Notes under the pieces: generated by a model
The model's database searches: none
What the model saw: only the letters and a program-made list of their open reading frames with translations
Told to the model about the DNA's origin: nothing
Position numbers and translations under genes: made by a program
Assembly (NCBI GenBank): GCA_003151515.1
Contig: PLXS01000037.1
Coordinates: 1 to 64,000 of the forward strand
Length of the DNA stretch: 64,000 nucleotides
Origin: Opitutaceae bacterium
Lineage (GTDB): Bacteria > Verrucomicrobiota > Verrucomicrobiia > Opitutales > Opitutaceae
Direction of reading: 5' to 3'
Shown here: piece after piece, positions 1 to 8,779 of the stretch
How the letters are laid out: each line of letters opens with the position of its first letter
Position numbering within the stretch: the first letter of the stretch is position 1

Positions 1-383
1 GACCACGCCATGGCGGTGACTGGACCCGTCGTCATTCTGGTCTCTCCCGCTTGCCGCAGGGTTTACCATTGTCCAGCCCTGATAGCCTTCGCCCGTTTTG
101 GAGGGGCTCGGCTCCATGGATTTTTGGACTTATCGGGGCTCATTTGATGGGCTTCACTTTCGTTACGGGCTGTCTGCCTTGCTTGCGGTTGCTCCCCACG
201 CCCCCTCACGGGTGCGCAGTTACCGGGCATTCCCCACTAAATGACATAATTGGCGGAGACGTTGTTTTCATACGTGGGTTGTGGTTTTCAGGAGCGCGAC
301 CAAAGACTGTCCATTCTGACCCCTTCCAACCCCGTCTAATGTCTAATGCTCAACTCCGGTGCAACTTTCTCATAGGGAGGTTA
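1..383. other. gene-free region at window edge
   Basis: I can support no gene here. A 114-codon open frame runs through it on the plus strand but looks like chance: it has no recognisable domain, no convincing ribosome binding site, and it runs straight into the tRNA-like remnant that follows. The base composition is less GC-rich than the genes downstream. Together with the tRNA fragment this suggests residue of an integrated element whose body lies outside the window. Confidence 0.4.
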
Positions 384-433
384 TTAGGGTCATAACTCAA
401 GGGTCGCTGGTTCAAATCCGGCCCCTGCACCCA
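384..433 (+). pseudogene. 3' fragment of a tRNA-Met(CAT)-like gene
   Basis: The sequence has an anticodon-loop-like GTCATAA, a weak anticodon stem with one A.C mismatch, a good T arm (GCTGG, loop TTCAAAT, CCGGC), a seven-base acceptor 3' strand (CCCTGCA) and an encoded CCA ending at 433. The matching 5' acceptor strand and a proper D arm are not found upstream, where the best candidate pairs at only four of seven positions. It is therefore a 3' half, not a working tRNA. Duplicated tRNA 3' halves are typical scars of integrases that use tRNA genes as attachment sites; that origin is inference. Confidence 0.55.
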
Positions 434-438
434 ATTCC

Positions 439-467
439 AGGCCCTTGGATCTCGTCCACGGGCCTTT
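439..467 (+). terminator. rho-independent-like hairpin after the tRNA remnant
   Basis: AGGCCC at 439-444 pairs with GGGCCT at 460-465, with an inner TGG/CCA pairing and a short loop, followed by a brief T run. It lies just past the encoded CCA, where the terminator of an intact tRNA gene would be, so it may have been carried along with the tRNA 3' half. Confidence 0.5.
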
Positions 468-515
468 ATGTTGAGTGAGTCACGCCGGCTGCCTATCCAA
501 CCTTGGTCCGAACCC

Positions 516-2012
516 ATGAATACCCCGATGGCCTTCGCCCGCATCGCGTTACTCTGTCACCTTGTTCAAGCGCTTCCCCTTTGCGCCGCGGACCCCTGGC
601 CGATCGTGACCCGCCAAGGCGACGCGCTCGCAGAGGGAAGCCACGTCTTCCGCTTCTTCGGACTGGATGCACCCAACATCCAGGCCCACGAGTCCCAGAT
701 CCTTCCTGACCACAGCAACCGGTTCCCGGACGACTATGAGACCAGGGACATGCTAGATAGCCTGCATCGGCTGGGGGCGAGGGCGACGCGTACATTCGCG
801 CTCTCCGTATACAGCCCCGCCGACGGCGGGATGCCTGCCTATATCGCGGGACGGCGCCAGTACAACGAGCAGGCGTTCAGGTGCCTCGATCTCGTGATCG
901 CGAGGTGCCATGACTACGACGTGCGCCTCATTGTCCCGTTCATAGCTTCGCAGTCCTTTGGAAACGTGCGCGGCGTGGACGAATTCAGCACACTGTCCGG
1001 AAAGGAGAAGGGCTCGTTCTGGGTCGACGAGCAGGTAAAGGGGGACTTCAGGCACTTCCTTGATTTCGTGCTCAACCGCCGCAACACCGTGAACGGAATC
1101 CTTTACAAGGATGACCCCGCGATCCTCGCCTGGCAGCTAGGCAACGAGTTCGACAGCTACTACCTCGATCGCAAGCTCGACCCCAAGGTCTGGATACCGC
1201 GGATCACCGAATGGTCGCTCGAAATGGCAGCCCACATTCGGACGATCGATCGGAGCCACCTGATCATGGAAGCCGGCGGCGACCGAGATGCGCTCATCGC
1301 CAGCCCCGACATCGATGTGATGAGCTCCCACCTCTATGAATACTGGAACCGCCTATTCGGGGGACCGACGGATCTGTCCGCCGGGACGCGCTCCGCTTGG
1401 GCGCTCTGCCGCGGAAAGAAGCCCTTGATCGTGGATGAATTTGGCCTCGCAACCGTGGAGAACAACCGGGCGTTGATGAGGACGATCCGGGAGGAGGGAA
1501 TCACCGGCGGCCTGCTCTGGAGTCTTCGATGCCACAGGAGGGACGGCGGTTTCATGGTGCACAATGAGGGAGGCACACCGATCAACTCGTATCATTTCCC
1601 CGGTTTTGGCTCGGGACAGGAGTACCAGGAGACCCAGCTGCTCGACCTGATTCGGGCCGAGGCCTTCCTGATCCGAGGAATTGCGGTTCCGCCTGTCACA
1701 CCGCCCGGGCCTGCGCCAATCCTGTTTGCAGCGCAGGGAGGGTTCACCTGGCGCGGGTCCACGGGCGCCTGCTACTACGCGATTGAACGCGCTCCCAGCG
1801 CCGACGGCCCCTGGGTTTCCTGCGCCACAGGACTGCAGGACAGCGTCGTGACCAACGCGAAGGAGCTTGAAGCGAGCGGCGACTCCAGGCCGGTGCCGCT
1901 TTGGTTTGATGAGGCCGCCGCCCCGGGCTCAACCTATTTCTATCGGATCCGCGGTTTCAATAGCGCTGGCGCAAGCGGTTTTTCGCCGGTATACCAGGCC
2001 ACAAAACCCTGA
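516..2012 (+). CDS. secreted GH5-type endo-beta-mannanase with C-terminal Fn3-like domain
   Basis: Predicted secreted glycoside hydrolase of family 5, most like endo-1,4-beta-mannosidases, cleaving internal beta-mannosidic bonds in mannan. The ATG at 516 is chosen because it begins a normal signal peptide (hydrophobic ARIALLCHLVQALPLCAA); an ATG at 468 in the same frame would put 16 extra residues, partly over the tRNA terminator, ahead of it. In the 498-residue product the GH5 acid/base lies in WQLGNE (E211) and the nucleophile in VDEFG (E308). Residues from about 395 onward (YYAIERAPSADGPW to YRIRGFNSAGAS) read as a fibronectin type III-like beta domain. The next gene, 31 bases on, encodes a carbohydrate-binding protein, so the two are probably cotranscribed. 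Exact substrate is not provable from sequence; a GH26 mannanase elsewhere in the window supports mannan. Confidence 0.8.
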   Translation: MNTPMAFARIALLCHLVQALPLCAADPWPIVTRQGDALAEGSHVFRFFGLDAPNIQAHESQILPDHSNRFPDDYETRDMLDSLHRLGARATRTFALSVYSPADGGMPAYIAGRRQYNEQAFRCLDLVIARCHDYDVRLIVPFIASQSFGNVRGVDEFSTLSGKEKGSFWVDEQVKGDFRHFLDFVLNRRNTVNGILYKDDPAILAWQLGNEFDSYYLDRKLDPKVWIPRITEWSLEMAAHIRTIDRSHLIMEAGGDRDALIASPDIDVMSSHLYEYWNRLFGGPTDLSAGTRSAWALCRGKKPLIVDEFGLATVENNRALMRTIREEGITGGLLWSLRCHRRDGGFMVHNEGGTPINSYHFPGFGSGQEYQETQLLDLIRAEAFLIRGIAVPPVTPPGPAPILFAAQGGFTWRGSTGACYYAIERAPSADGPWVSCATGLQDSVVTNAKELEASGDSRPVPLWFDEAAAPGSTYFYRIRGFNSAGASGFSPVYQATKP

Positions 2013-2043
2013 GCCAAGGTCTCTGCAAAGCCCCTACAACCAC

Positions 2044-2808
2044 ATGGCAGCATTACCTCCCAAGGCCGGACGCAGCCCATCCAAGATCGCTGGGGTCCTC
2101 ACTCCTCGTTGTTTCACGATCGCGCTTTCGCTCGCCGCGGCTGGCGCCGCCTTTGCGGCAGTGCCGGCGGACTACAAGGGCAAGCCCTTCAGCGATGAGT
2201 TTCATCAGACCGGGTCGGCCAACATTCCTGGCATCGTCCAGTGCGCGCTGTATGACCTGGGAGGCGAAGGCGTGGCCTACCACGACACCACGCCCGAAAA
2301 CGAGGGCAGCGGCGTGCTTAACCGCCAGACCACTCCCTACAACCACCAGCGCGCGCATGCCGGTGAGTACATATGGCACTTCCGCGAACATGAGGGCGTG
2401 GACATTTCCTACGTGAAGGATTGGGCCGATCTAAACCACCCCAATGCAGTCTCCCCGCCGATCAACCAGTTCTATATCGGATGGGCCTCGGACGGAGAGT
2501 GGACCAACTACACGGTAAACGTCAGGGAACCGGGCACGTACGCGGTCAAATGCCTCTACTCCTACCTTGAGAAGGAAGTGAACCGGGACGCCAATGGAAG
2601 GCCGCTGACCGAGATCAGCTTCGACCTGAACGGCAAGCCGGCGGCCCTTTGCCACCTTCCACGAGGGACCCAGGGCTGGCATTATTGGGACTACGGCCAG
2701 ATCGCCACGATCACCCTTCCCGAGGCCGGAGCACAACTGCTGACCTTCCACTACCGGCGCGGCAACAACTGGGCGTTCTTCGTCTTTGAACGCATTGATA
2801 AGCCCTGA
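2044..2808 (+). CDS. secreted carbohydrate-binding (CBM6/35-like, DUF5010_C-like) protein
   Basis: A 254-residue exported protein without a recognisable catalytic domain. The ATG at 2044 gives an N-terminus with basic residues (KAGRSPSKIAG) and a hydrophobic stretch ending AAFAAVPADY. The rest resembles the jelly-roll carbohydrate-binding module found at the ends of many Bacteroidetes and Verrucomicrobiota glycosidases: the opening IPGIVQCALYDLGGEGVAY followed by an invariant-looking YHDTTPEN, then a core around GWASDGEWTNYTVNV and a C-terminal LTFHYRRGNNWAFFVF. It follows the GH5 mannanase closely and likely helps bind polysaccharide at the surface or in the periplasm. Earlier in-frame starts exist but lie inside the GH5 gene. 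The ligand is unknown. Confidence 0.65.
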   Translation: MAALPPKAGRSPSKIAGVLTPRCFTIALSLAAAGAAFAAVPADYKGKPFSDEFHQTGSANIPGIVQCALYDLGGEGVAYHDTTPENEGSGVLNRQTTPYNHQRAHAGEYIWHFREHEGVDISYVKDWADLNHPNAVSPPINQFYIGWASDGEWTNYTVNVREPGTYAVKCLYSYLEKEVNRDANGRPLTEISFDLNGKPAALCHLPRGTQGWHYWDYGQIATITLPEAGAQLLTFHYRRGNNWAFFVFERIDKP

Positions 2809-2918
2809 CCTGGGCTCAACTTGGCCCTGAGGTCCATTCGCCCAGTCGTGTAGCGTTCTGAGGTGGGTTTTGGCGGCATGGCCGGGAAACCCCGGCTGCG
2901 CATTTTCGGGCCAACCCC

Positions 2919-3575
2919 TCACTTCACCAGCTCGAGCTCGTCCTCCGACATGGCATCCCTGTTGCCCACCGCCTTGCGGACAGCGGCGACATCGTCTTCC
3001 GAGATGGGGTCCGCCTTGTTGCCCCATTCCTGACGGATGTAGGTGAGCACCGCGGCGATTTTGCGATCACTCCAATTGTGCCCGGAATTGAGGATGCGGC
3101 CGTAGACCGGCATCGTGGAGGCGCTGAAGTCGTTGCCCTCCACCCGAACCTTGCCCCTTAGGCCGTAGACAACGATGCGGATCACGCGGCCAGGCGGCCC
3201 GTTCACCCATTCCGAGCCGGCGAGCGGCGGGTATATGCCCGGAGAGCCCTCTCCCTGGGAGCGATGGCAGGCCACACACTCCGCCCCGTAATACCTCTGG
3301 CCGAGAACGACTGGATCAATCTTGAAGACGAGCTCCCCCTTCAACGGCTTGGCGTTCTCATCAAAGATGAGGGGGCTGAAGTGTCCGGTGTACCGCTCGA
3401 GGTAAACGCCGGAGAAAAGGGCCAGCGCAATCAGCGAGGCGCCAATCGCAAGCGGCCGATGGCGGTCTCCGCGATCCCCCCGGCCGCGAAGCGCGCGCTC
3501 GTGGGCCTCCAGCAGCCTCTCGTCCGCCGCCACGGCTTGGTCCGGCACGGGATCGCGTTGGGGATCCCCGTTCAT
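2919..3575 (-). CDS. membrane-anchored monoheme cytochrome c, last gene of ACIII-like cluster
   Basis: A 218-residue protein with one CVACH heme-c motif, preceded by a single membrane anchor (LAIGASLIALALFSGVYL) after a charged cytoplasmic N-terminus. After the heme come a proline-rich PPLAGSEWVNG loop and the methionine-containing ASTMPVYG segment expected for the distal ligand of class I cytochromes. The ATG at 3575 overlaps the stop of ccoO by four bases, showing translational coupling; upstream in-frame codons would read through ccoO. In position and fold it matches the small cytochrome c of ACIII and cbb3 operons and could pass electrons between CcoO or ActA and a soluble carrier. The C-terminus is charged and carries no further domain. 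Confidence 0.75.
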   Translation of the reverse strand: MNGDPQRDPVPDQAVAADERLLEAHERALRGRGDRGDRHRPLAIGASLIALALFSGVYLERYTGHFSPLIFDENAKPLKGELVFKIDPVVLGQRYYGAECVACHRSQGEGSPGIYPPLAGSEWVNGPPGRVIRIVVYGLRGKVRVEGNDFSASTMPVYGRILNSGHNWSDRKIAAVLTYIRQEWGNKADPISEDDVAAVRKAVGNRDAMSEDELELVK

Positions 3576-4357
3576 CTTGCCCCTCCTGCGCCGGTCGGAG
3601 CGGGCGTCGGCGCGCCCGCTCCGGCTGGCATCGGCCCGGACGCGTCCGCCGCCGCGGGGCCACCTGCGCCCGGGGGCGCGGGTCGGTGCACCTTCTTCGG
3701 AGCCGGCGCCCCTGGCGCCGCCCCCTCGGGCTTCGCGGCAGTCACCGGGAACGCCTCGGGATAGTCGTAGGTCGTCCTCAGGTTGACCAGGTATCCCACC
3801 AAGTCCCTCGCCCGCTGGGTCGGCACGACCTCCCATCCGGCCTCCGGCTCAAGGGCTCCCGTGAGGTTGAGGGCGTCGTCGGACGGCTGGGCCTCGAGAC
3901 CGATGCGCCGTGCCTTGAACAGGAACCGGTACGACGGCATGCCCCACGATCCCGCGTAAAGCAGGCGGTAAAAGGCGTCGGCATCCAGGGCGTTCGGCTT
4001 GCGGTCACCCACATTGGTCAGGTCCGGCCCGATCCGGTGCAGGCCGAGCTGGGGATAGGGCTGGTAGATGTAGTCGCGCGCGACGCTTTGGCGGTCGCCC
4101 CACCCCCTTGCCTGGTCGGAGCCGAAGCTCGGCCGGCGGACCTGCTGTGTGTGGCAGGCGGCGCATCCCAGGTCCCTGTAGACGAGCTGCCCGCGGACGG
4201 ACACCCCCAGAGACATCTTCGGGTAGGTGGAGTCATTGTTGTCGTCGTAAAACGGCGCCAACGAGCCGAGCTGGGCGTTTGAGGCCAGCACGATCCCCGC
4301 ATAGGACACCCCGAGGGCGGCGAACAGGCCGAGGAAGAATCCAAGGTCGCTTTTCAT
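3572..4357 (-). CDS. ccoO: CcoO-like monoheme cytochrome c (cbb3 oxidase subunit II family)
   Basis: A 261-residue CcoO/FixO family protein: an N-terminal membrane anchor (LGFFLGLFAALGVSYAGIVLA), one heme-c motif GCAACH, then the family signature QQVR, RGWGDRQSVARDYIYQ, and the RIGPDLTNVG segment. Cbb3 CcoO normally carries one heme c and relays electrons to CcoN. Residues from about 210 to the end form an Ala/Pro-rich tail (KPEGAAPGAPAPKK) not usual for the family. The gene overlaps its neighbours by four bases on both sides. Its presumed partner upstream is a CcoN homologue lacking the metal ligands, so a normal CcoO role in oxygen reduction is doubtful here. Confidence 0.85.
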   Translation of the reverse strand: MKSDLGFFLGLFAALGVSYAGIVLASNAQLGSLAPFYDDNNDSTYPKMSLGVSVRGQLVYRDLGCAACHTQQVRRPSFGSDQARGWGDRQSVARDYIYQPYPQLGLHRIGPDLTNVGDRKPNALDADAFYRLLYAGSWGMPSYRFLFKARRIGLEAQPSDDALNLTGALEPEAGWEVVPTQRARDLVGYLVNLRTTYDYPEAFPVTAAKPEGAAPGAPAPKKVHRPAPPGAGGPAAADASGPMPAGAGAPTPAPTGAGGAR

Positions 4358-5769
4358 GGCCCGGGAGCCTCCAGGGTCGAAGGCGGACCGAGCGACGCGG
4401 GCCGGTATGCCTCAGAAATGCCGCACGCGGTCAGGACAAAGTTCGCCAGGAATACCGTGCTGCCAAGCAGGAGCACGGCCCGGGCAAGCGTCGCCATGAG
4501 AAGCCAGGGCCGCGCGTGCTGGAAGATTTCCGAAAACTGGACATGTGGATCAAGGAGGCCCCGGCTCTGCACGAATGCCGAAAGGCAGAGCGATCCGACG
4601 AGAAGGATGATCCCGGAGACCGCCAGCACCAGGTGGGCGACGACGAGCCGGGCCGAGTACCATGCTTTCCCCGTGATCAAAGGCAGCGCGTGGTAAATGC
4701 CGCCGAAGAGGATCATCGAGGCCGCCCCGTAGAGCGCCACCTGCCCCTGGGCCTCGTCGGCATGCGTGAACTGGGTGCGCTCGGCCACGGCGCGAAACGT
4801 GGTAAGCGAGTCGGCGACCGCGCTTAGAACATAGGCGCCTATCCCCACTGAGATGAAGCGCAGCTCCACAGCCTTGCTTGAGAACGCGCACCTCAGATTC
4901 AGCGCCACCACGAACGCATTGAAAAGAAGCAGCACGCATGAGACGGCGGCCACCGACGGGATCCATGCCGGCACAGGCCCGCCCACGAGGTGGCGCCCAC
5001 CCGCAAGGCCGCCGACAAGGATCAGGCACCAGAACCCCGGGGCCGCATAACCGTAGGCGGGCAGCACCCTTCCCGTCGCCTTGGGAACGACGTAATAGGC
5101 CGCGCACAGCGAAAGGGGCGCCAGCCAGAGCGCCCAGGCCGACCGTGCGAACCAGCCGGCCACGATGGCCTGCAGCACGCCGCGCGCGGGCGCCGCAAAG
5201 AGCATCACATGCACAACGGACAGGATCCACGGGAACACGAAGAGCGCCGCCACCGCGTACCAGTGTGACGCGAAGGAGACCCTCCGGATCCGGCCGGACC
5301 ACGCCAGCAGCCCCGCCACGGCGATCGCGCCGTACGAGAAGAACATGACCAGCTGGACGTACGACGGGAGGCCGAGGAACTCGAATCCGGTCGCGTCCCC
5401 CGATGCGACGCCGACCAGGGCGGCCGCAACCGAGGCGTTCCAGAGCAATGTGCCGGCAACCGCCCAGTTCTGGGCGCGCAGGGGCTCGCCCGAGAGCCGC
5501 CCCAGCACCCAGAGGGCGAGCGCCAGGCCGGCGTTTGCGAGCCAGCCGTACACGAACGCGGTTTCGCAGAGCGCGCTGACCCTCCCATAGGTGAGAATAG
5601 CGTATTCCGAGAGAAACTCCGGCTCATGGAGCTGGAACGACGCGATGATCCCCAAGCCCGCGCTCACCACGAGCCAGAGGATCCCAAAGGCCAGCAGCAG
5701 GAGCAGCGGGCCGCGCGACGCCGAGTCGTTGGGTGTCCACTCGCCGTTCATGTCACGGGTCGCCGCCAT
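4354..5769 (-). CDS. CcoN-like heme-copper oxidase subunit I lacking most metal ligands
   Basis: A 471-residue polytopic membrane protein of the cbb3 subunit I family, recognised by the WYAVAALFVFPW, YYVVPKATGR, FGGIYHALP and GVLQAI segments and by its place ahead of ccoO. By eye alignment to canonical CcoN, the RLRPLHTN motif reads RVSALCET (heme b His to C67-68 region), WYGHN reads WFARS (CuB His to Arg209), GPHHLH reads GGRHLV (Arg259, His260 kept), and GHVH reads GQVA preceded by QG, so both histidines of the HxH pair that bind heme b and heme b3 become Gln341 and Gln343. Five of six ligands are gone, so oxygen or NO reduction at this site is not expected. The frame is intact and highly hydrophobic, arguing against a pseudogene. 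Start: ATG 5769 has GAGGG just upstream; ATG 5751 is possible. Confidence 0.8.
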   Translation of the reverse strand: MAATRDMNGEWTPNDSASRGPLLLLLAFGILWLVVSAGLGIIASFQLHEPEFLSEYAILTYGRVSALCETAFVYGWLANAGLALALWVLGRLSGEPLRAQNWAVAGTLLWNASVAAALVGVASGDATGFEFLGLPSYVQLVMFFSYGAIAVAGLLAWSGRIRRVSFASHWYAVAALFVFPWILSVVHVMLFAAPARGVLQAIVAGWFARSAWALWLAPLSLCAAYYVVPKATGRVLPAYGYAAPGFWCLILVGGLAGGRHLVGGPVPAWIPSVAAVSCVLLLFNAFVVALNLRCAFSSKAVELRFISVGIGAYVLSAVADSLTTFRAVAERTQFTHADEAQGQVALYGAASMILFGGIYHALPLITGKAWYSARLVVAHLVLAVSGIILLVGSLCLSAFVQSRGLLDPHVQFSEIFQHARPWLLMATLARAVLLLGSTVFLANFVLTACGISEAYRPASLGPPSTLEAPGP

Positions 5770-6085
5770 ATTCCCTCACGATGAGCTCCATCGCCCTGGC
5801 GACGGGCACCTGGACTATGCCCGCCTTCCTGTCGACCCAGCCGTAGGAGAGCTTCTGCTCGGCCTGCCTTCTGCGCAGGCCCGTCAGGTACGCCGTGCGC
5901 ATGACCGGCGTCGCCTTCCAGGACAGCTCGAGGTCCCTCGGGAGGTTGTCGGGAGCCTGGTTCTGCGGCGGCGCCGGCCGGTTGGGCACGTACACGCGAA
6001 GCGTGATCACCCCGTAGAGCGAGAGCAGGACAAAGACGGCCGCCACCGCCAACGAGGAGACCGGCCGGGGTGATGGCGCCGTCAT
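5753..6085 (-). CDS. small single-span membrane protein of the ACIII-like cluster
   Basis: A 110-residue protein with one N-terminal transmembrane helix (LAVAAVFVLLSLYGVITL) and a hydrophilic, probably periplasmic remainder. The C-terminal segment LSYGWVDRKAGIVQVPV resembles the conserved end of small uncharacterised proteins found beside cytochrome oxidase and ACIII genes, in which a Gly-Trp-Val-Asp turn precedes an Ile-Pro/Val-Pro strand. It has no cysteine or heme motif, so it is a structural or assembly subunit at most. Its ATG overlaps the actE stop by four bases, and its own stop overlaps the start region of the CcoN-like gene. Confidence 0.6.
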   Translation of the reverse strand: MTAPSPRPVSSLAVAAVFVLLSLYGVITLRVYVPNRPAPPQNQAPDNLPRDLELSWKATPVMRTAYLTGLRRRQAEQKLSYGWVDRKAGIVQVPVARAMELIVREYGGDP

Positions 6086-6735
6086 GGGGCCTCCAGCTGC
6101 GCCCGGTGGTCCGCGGGAACGTCCGCCAGGGTGGCGGCCTGCGCTCGCTGGAGGGCGCGGACATAGGCGATCACAGCCCAGCGGTCGGAGGGCGCGAGCT
6201 TGTCCCCGTAGGGGTTCATCTCTCCCTTGCCGTTCGTGATCGTGTTGAAGATCTCGCCTTCCGCCATCTTGCGCAGCCTATCGTCGTGGTAGGTCGGCGT
6301 GACGCCCATCCCGTACCTTTTCGTCACCCCGTTTCCGTCGCCGACGGCGCCGTGGCAGGGCTCGCAGTAGATCGTGAACCGGTCGCATCCCCGCTCGAGA
6401 AACCTCATGTCCACCCTGACCGACCCGGGGAAGCCCCGGGCCCAGGAGCCGTCGGGAGCCCTGCCCAGGTAGAGGAAGTTGTCGGAGCGCAGCGGCTGAC
6501 CCGCCGGCCCATAGGAGGCTGCGACCGTGTTCGGCGGCGCGACCCGGTCCGAGCGCCCGTCAGAGAAGAAGCCGCTTTCGGCCTGCTGCGCGTGGTTCGG
6601 GTCGTGCTTCATGCCCGGGAAAACCCATTCCGGGAATACATCCGCCGGAGGACGGGTGAATATGCGCCCGCGAAGCCCCAGGATCGAGATCGCGAGGACT
6701 GCGGCGCAGAGAGTTGCGATGTAGAGGTTGCGCAT
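6082..6735 (-). CDS. actE: ActE, monoheme cytochrome c of alternative complex III
   Basis: A 217-residue cytochrome with an N-terminal hydrophobic segment (LYIATLCAAVLAISILGL) followed by the ActE signature: ADVFPEWVFPGMKHDPN, then SVRVDMRFLERGCDRFTIYCEPCH with the single heme motif CEPCH, GDGNGVTKRYGMGVTPTYHD, and a Met-containing KGEMNPYG segment as probable distal ligand. Known ActE subunits take electrons from ActA and hand them to cytochrome c or an oxidase. Unlike many ActE proteins, the cysteine that would be lipidated is not in a clear lipobox; the hydrophobic segment may act as an uncleaved anchor. Gap to the upstream ActC-ActD gene is six bases. Confidence 0.85.
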   Translation of the reverse strand: MRNLYIATLCAAVLAISILGLRGRIFTRPPADVFPEWVFPGMKHDPNHAQQAESGFFSDGRSDRVAPPNTVAASYGPAGQPLRSDNFLYLGRAPDGSWARGFPGSVRVDMRFLERGCDRFTIYCEPCHGAVGDGNGVTKRYGMGVTPTYHDDRLRKMAEGEIFNTITNGKGEMNPYGDKLAPSDRWAVIAYVRALQRAQAATLADVPADHRAQLEAP

Positions 6736-6741
6736 GACGGG

Positions 6742-8721
6742 TCAGCGCTCGAGCTCGGCGATCCCGGCGCCTCCGAGCCCCTCCAGGAGCGCCCTCGTGC
6801 GGGCGGGGTCATACCTGGGGTCGGACTTCTCTATGACGATGAAGAAAAGGTCGTCCGTGCCGCGCCGGATGCTCTCAGATTTGAGGACCGGGTGGTAGTG
6901 CTTCGGCAGACTGTTCAGGCAGAACATCCCCCCGATCGTCGTGAACGCCGCGAAGAGGATGGCCAGCTCGTATGAGACCGGGAACGCGAAGAGCGGGCTG
7001 AAGAACGGCTTGCCGCCCACCGCCAGCGCATAGTCGAGCTTGTCCATGAACCAGATCATCACCATGCCCGTGCAGAAGCCCGCAATGCCTCCGGCGAGCG
7101 AGCCGCGCGGGACGCGCGAGCGGCCGATGCCCATCGCCCTGTCGAGGCCGCGCACCGGGTACGGCGTGATGCAGTCCCACTTCCTGAATCCGGCGTCACG
7201 AACCCGCTCGGCGGCGAGCAGGACCCTCTTCGGGGATTCGAAAGCTGCCATCAGGCCGTAGCTTCTGCGGGCATGGCCCGGGCTCCCCGCGAGTGGCAGG
7301 CCGGAGCGGGCGCCGGGTCCGGCCTCCGGGAGCGACGCCTTGAGCTCCGCGACCGCCATGATGGGAAGGAAGCGGATGAACAGCAGGAAGAGCACCGCGA
7401 AGACCCCGAATGTCCCGAAGAACGTGAAGATCTCCACCACCGACGGGCTGTAGAAGCCCCAGCTTGACGGGAGGTAGTCGCGGGAGAGCGAGGTCACGAT
7501 GATGACGGAGCGCTCGCACCACATGCCGAGGTTGACCAGGAGGGATAGGATGAACACGAGCACCATGTTGCGGCGCACCTTGCCGGACCAGAACAGCTGG
7601 GGAACCGCCACGCTGCAGCCGATCATGACCCAGTAGGCCCACCCATAGGGGCCGAACGCCTGGTTGATGAATCCGAAGCCCTCGTATGGGTTCGCGCTGT
7701 ACCACGCGATGAGGAACTCCACCACGTAGGCGTAGCCCACCATGCTGCCCGTCGCCAGGAGCACCTTGCACATGCAGTCGATGTGGTGCTGCGTGATCAG
7801 GTCCTCGAGGCCGTAGAGCGCCCTCAGCGGGAGCACCAGCGTCAGCACCATCCCGAAGCCGGAGAAGATGGCCCCGGCAACGAAGTAGGGCGGGAAGATG
7901 GTCGAGTGCCACCCCGGGATCAGGGACACGGCGAAGTCATACGAGACGATGGTGTGCACCGAGAGGACGAGCGGCGTCGCGAGGCCGGCCAGGATCAGGT
8001 AGGCCATCTCGTAGTTGCTCCAGTGCCGGTTTGATCCGCGCCATCCCAGGGCCAGAAGCCCGTAGATGCGCGCCCGCAGGCCCCTTCCGGCCGCGTGGAA
8101 GCGGTCGCGCAGGGTGGCCAGGTCCGGGATCATGCCCACGTACCAGAAGAGGACGGAGACCGTCCCGTAGGTGGCTATCGCGAACACGTCCCATTCGAGC
8201 GGCGAGCGGTAGTTCTGCCAGACCTCGTTTGAGTTGGGCAGCGGGAGGAGGAACCATGCGTACCAGACGCGCCCAAGGTGGAAGAGCGGGTAGATCGCCG
8301 CGCAGAACACGGCGAAGATCGTCATGGCCTCCGCGGACCGGTTGATAGACGTCCGCCACTTCTGCCGGAGAAGCAGCAGGATCGCCGAGATGAGCGTCCC
8401 CGCGTGGCCGATTCCGATCCAGAAGACAAAGTTGATGATGTCCCAGCCCCAGTTGACCGGGCTCCTGTGGCCCCAGACGCCGACGCCGGTCGCCACCAAG
8501 TACGTGAGGCCGGCAACCGTGAACGACGCAACAAAGGCGGCCGCCGCGAAGCACCACCACCACCATGCGGGGGCCCTCTCCTCGGTGATCCCGCAGATCT
8601 TGTCCGTGATCCAGGAAAGACTGCGGTTGCCCCCCACGAGAGCGGCGCGCGGGAGCTCCGCCGGCTTGACCTCCAGGAGGGCTTCCGATGACCCGCTCGT
8701 CTGTTCTGCTGCGTTCGGCAT
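6742..8721 (-). CDS. ActC-ActD fusion: NrfD-type quinol-binding subunit plus DUF3341 domain
   Basis: A 659-residue fusion. Residues about 45-460 form a NrfD/PsrC/ActC-type multispan protein ([18 protein letters not shown] first helices, then [36 protein letters not shown]), the quinol-oxidising subunit of alternative complex III. Residues about 485-659 form the ActD/DUF3341 domain: [31 protein letters not shown], two helices around [11 protein letters not shown] and [13 protein letters not shown], and LPKHYHPVL near the end. These are separate genes in typical ACIII operons, joined here by an Ala/Gly-rich linker (about 462-484). No frameshift or internal start is evident. The 58-base gap to actA leaves no room for actB, which normally lies between them. 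Confidence 0.85.
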   Translation of the reverse strand: MPNAAEQTSGSSEALLEVKPAELPRAALVGGNRSLSWITDKICGITEERAPAWWWWCFAAAAFVASFTVAGLTYLVATGVGVWGHRSPVNWGWDIINFVFWIGIGHAGTLISAILLLLRQKWRTSINRSAEAMTIFAVFCAAIYPLFHLGRVWYAWFLLPLPNSNEVWQNYRSPLEWDVFAIATYGTVSVLFWYVGMIPDLATLRDRFHAAGRGLRARIYGLLALGWRGSNRHWSNYEMAYLILAGLATPLVLSVHTIVSYDFAVSLIPGWHSTIFPPYFVAGAIFSGFGMVLTLVLPLRALYGLEDLITQHHIDCMCKVLLATGSMVGYAYVVEFLIAWYSANPYEGFGFINQAFGPYGWAYWVMIGCSVAVPQLFWSGKVRRNMVLVFILSLLVNLGMWCERSVIIVTSLSRDYLPSSWGFYSPSVVEIFTFFGTFGVFAVLFLLFIRFLPIMAVAELKASLPEAGPGARSGLPLAGSPGHARRSYGLMAAFESPKRVLLAAERVRDAGFRKWDCITPYPVRGLDRAMGIGRSRVPRGSLAGGIAGFCTGMVMIWFMDKLDYALAVGGKPFFSPLFAFPVSYELAILFAAFTTIGGMFCLNSLPKHYHPVLKSESIRRGTDDLFFIVIEKSDPRYDPARTRALLEGLGGAGIAELER

Positions 8722-8779
8722 TGCCAGGGGTGGGCCGCTTATCGCCCGCCCGGGGGCCCGGGGTGTGCGGCGCTCCGTT

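Noticed and set aside
51..395. Open frame of 114 codons on the plus strand
   Set aside because: No family resemblance, poor ribosome site, and it overlaps the tRNA-like remnant; likely chance.
350..544. Minus-strand frame giving GPDLNQRPL-type peptide
   Set aside because: This peptide is a well-known artefact of translating the reverse strand of tRNA 3' ends.
2801..2816. AGCCC/GGGCT hairpin between convergent genes as terminator
   Set aside because: Stem too short, no T run, and it overlaps the stop codon of the upstream gene.
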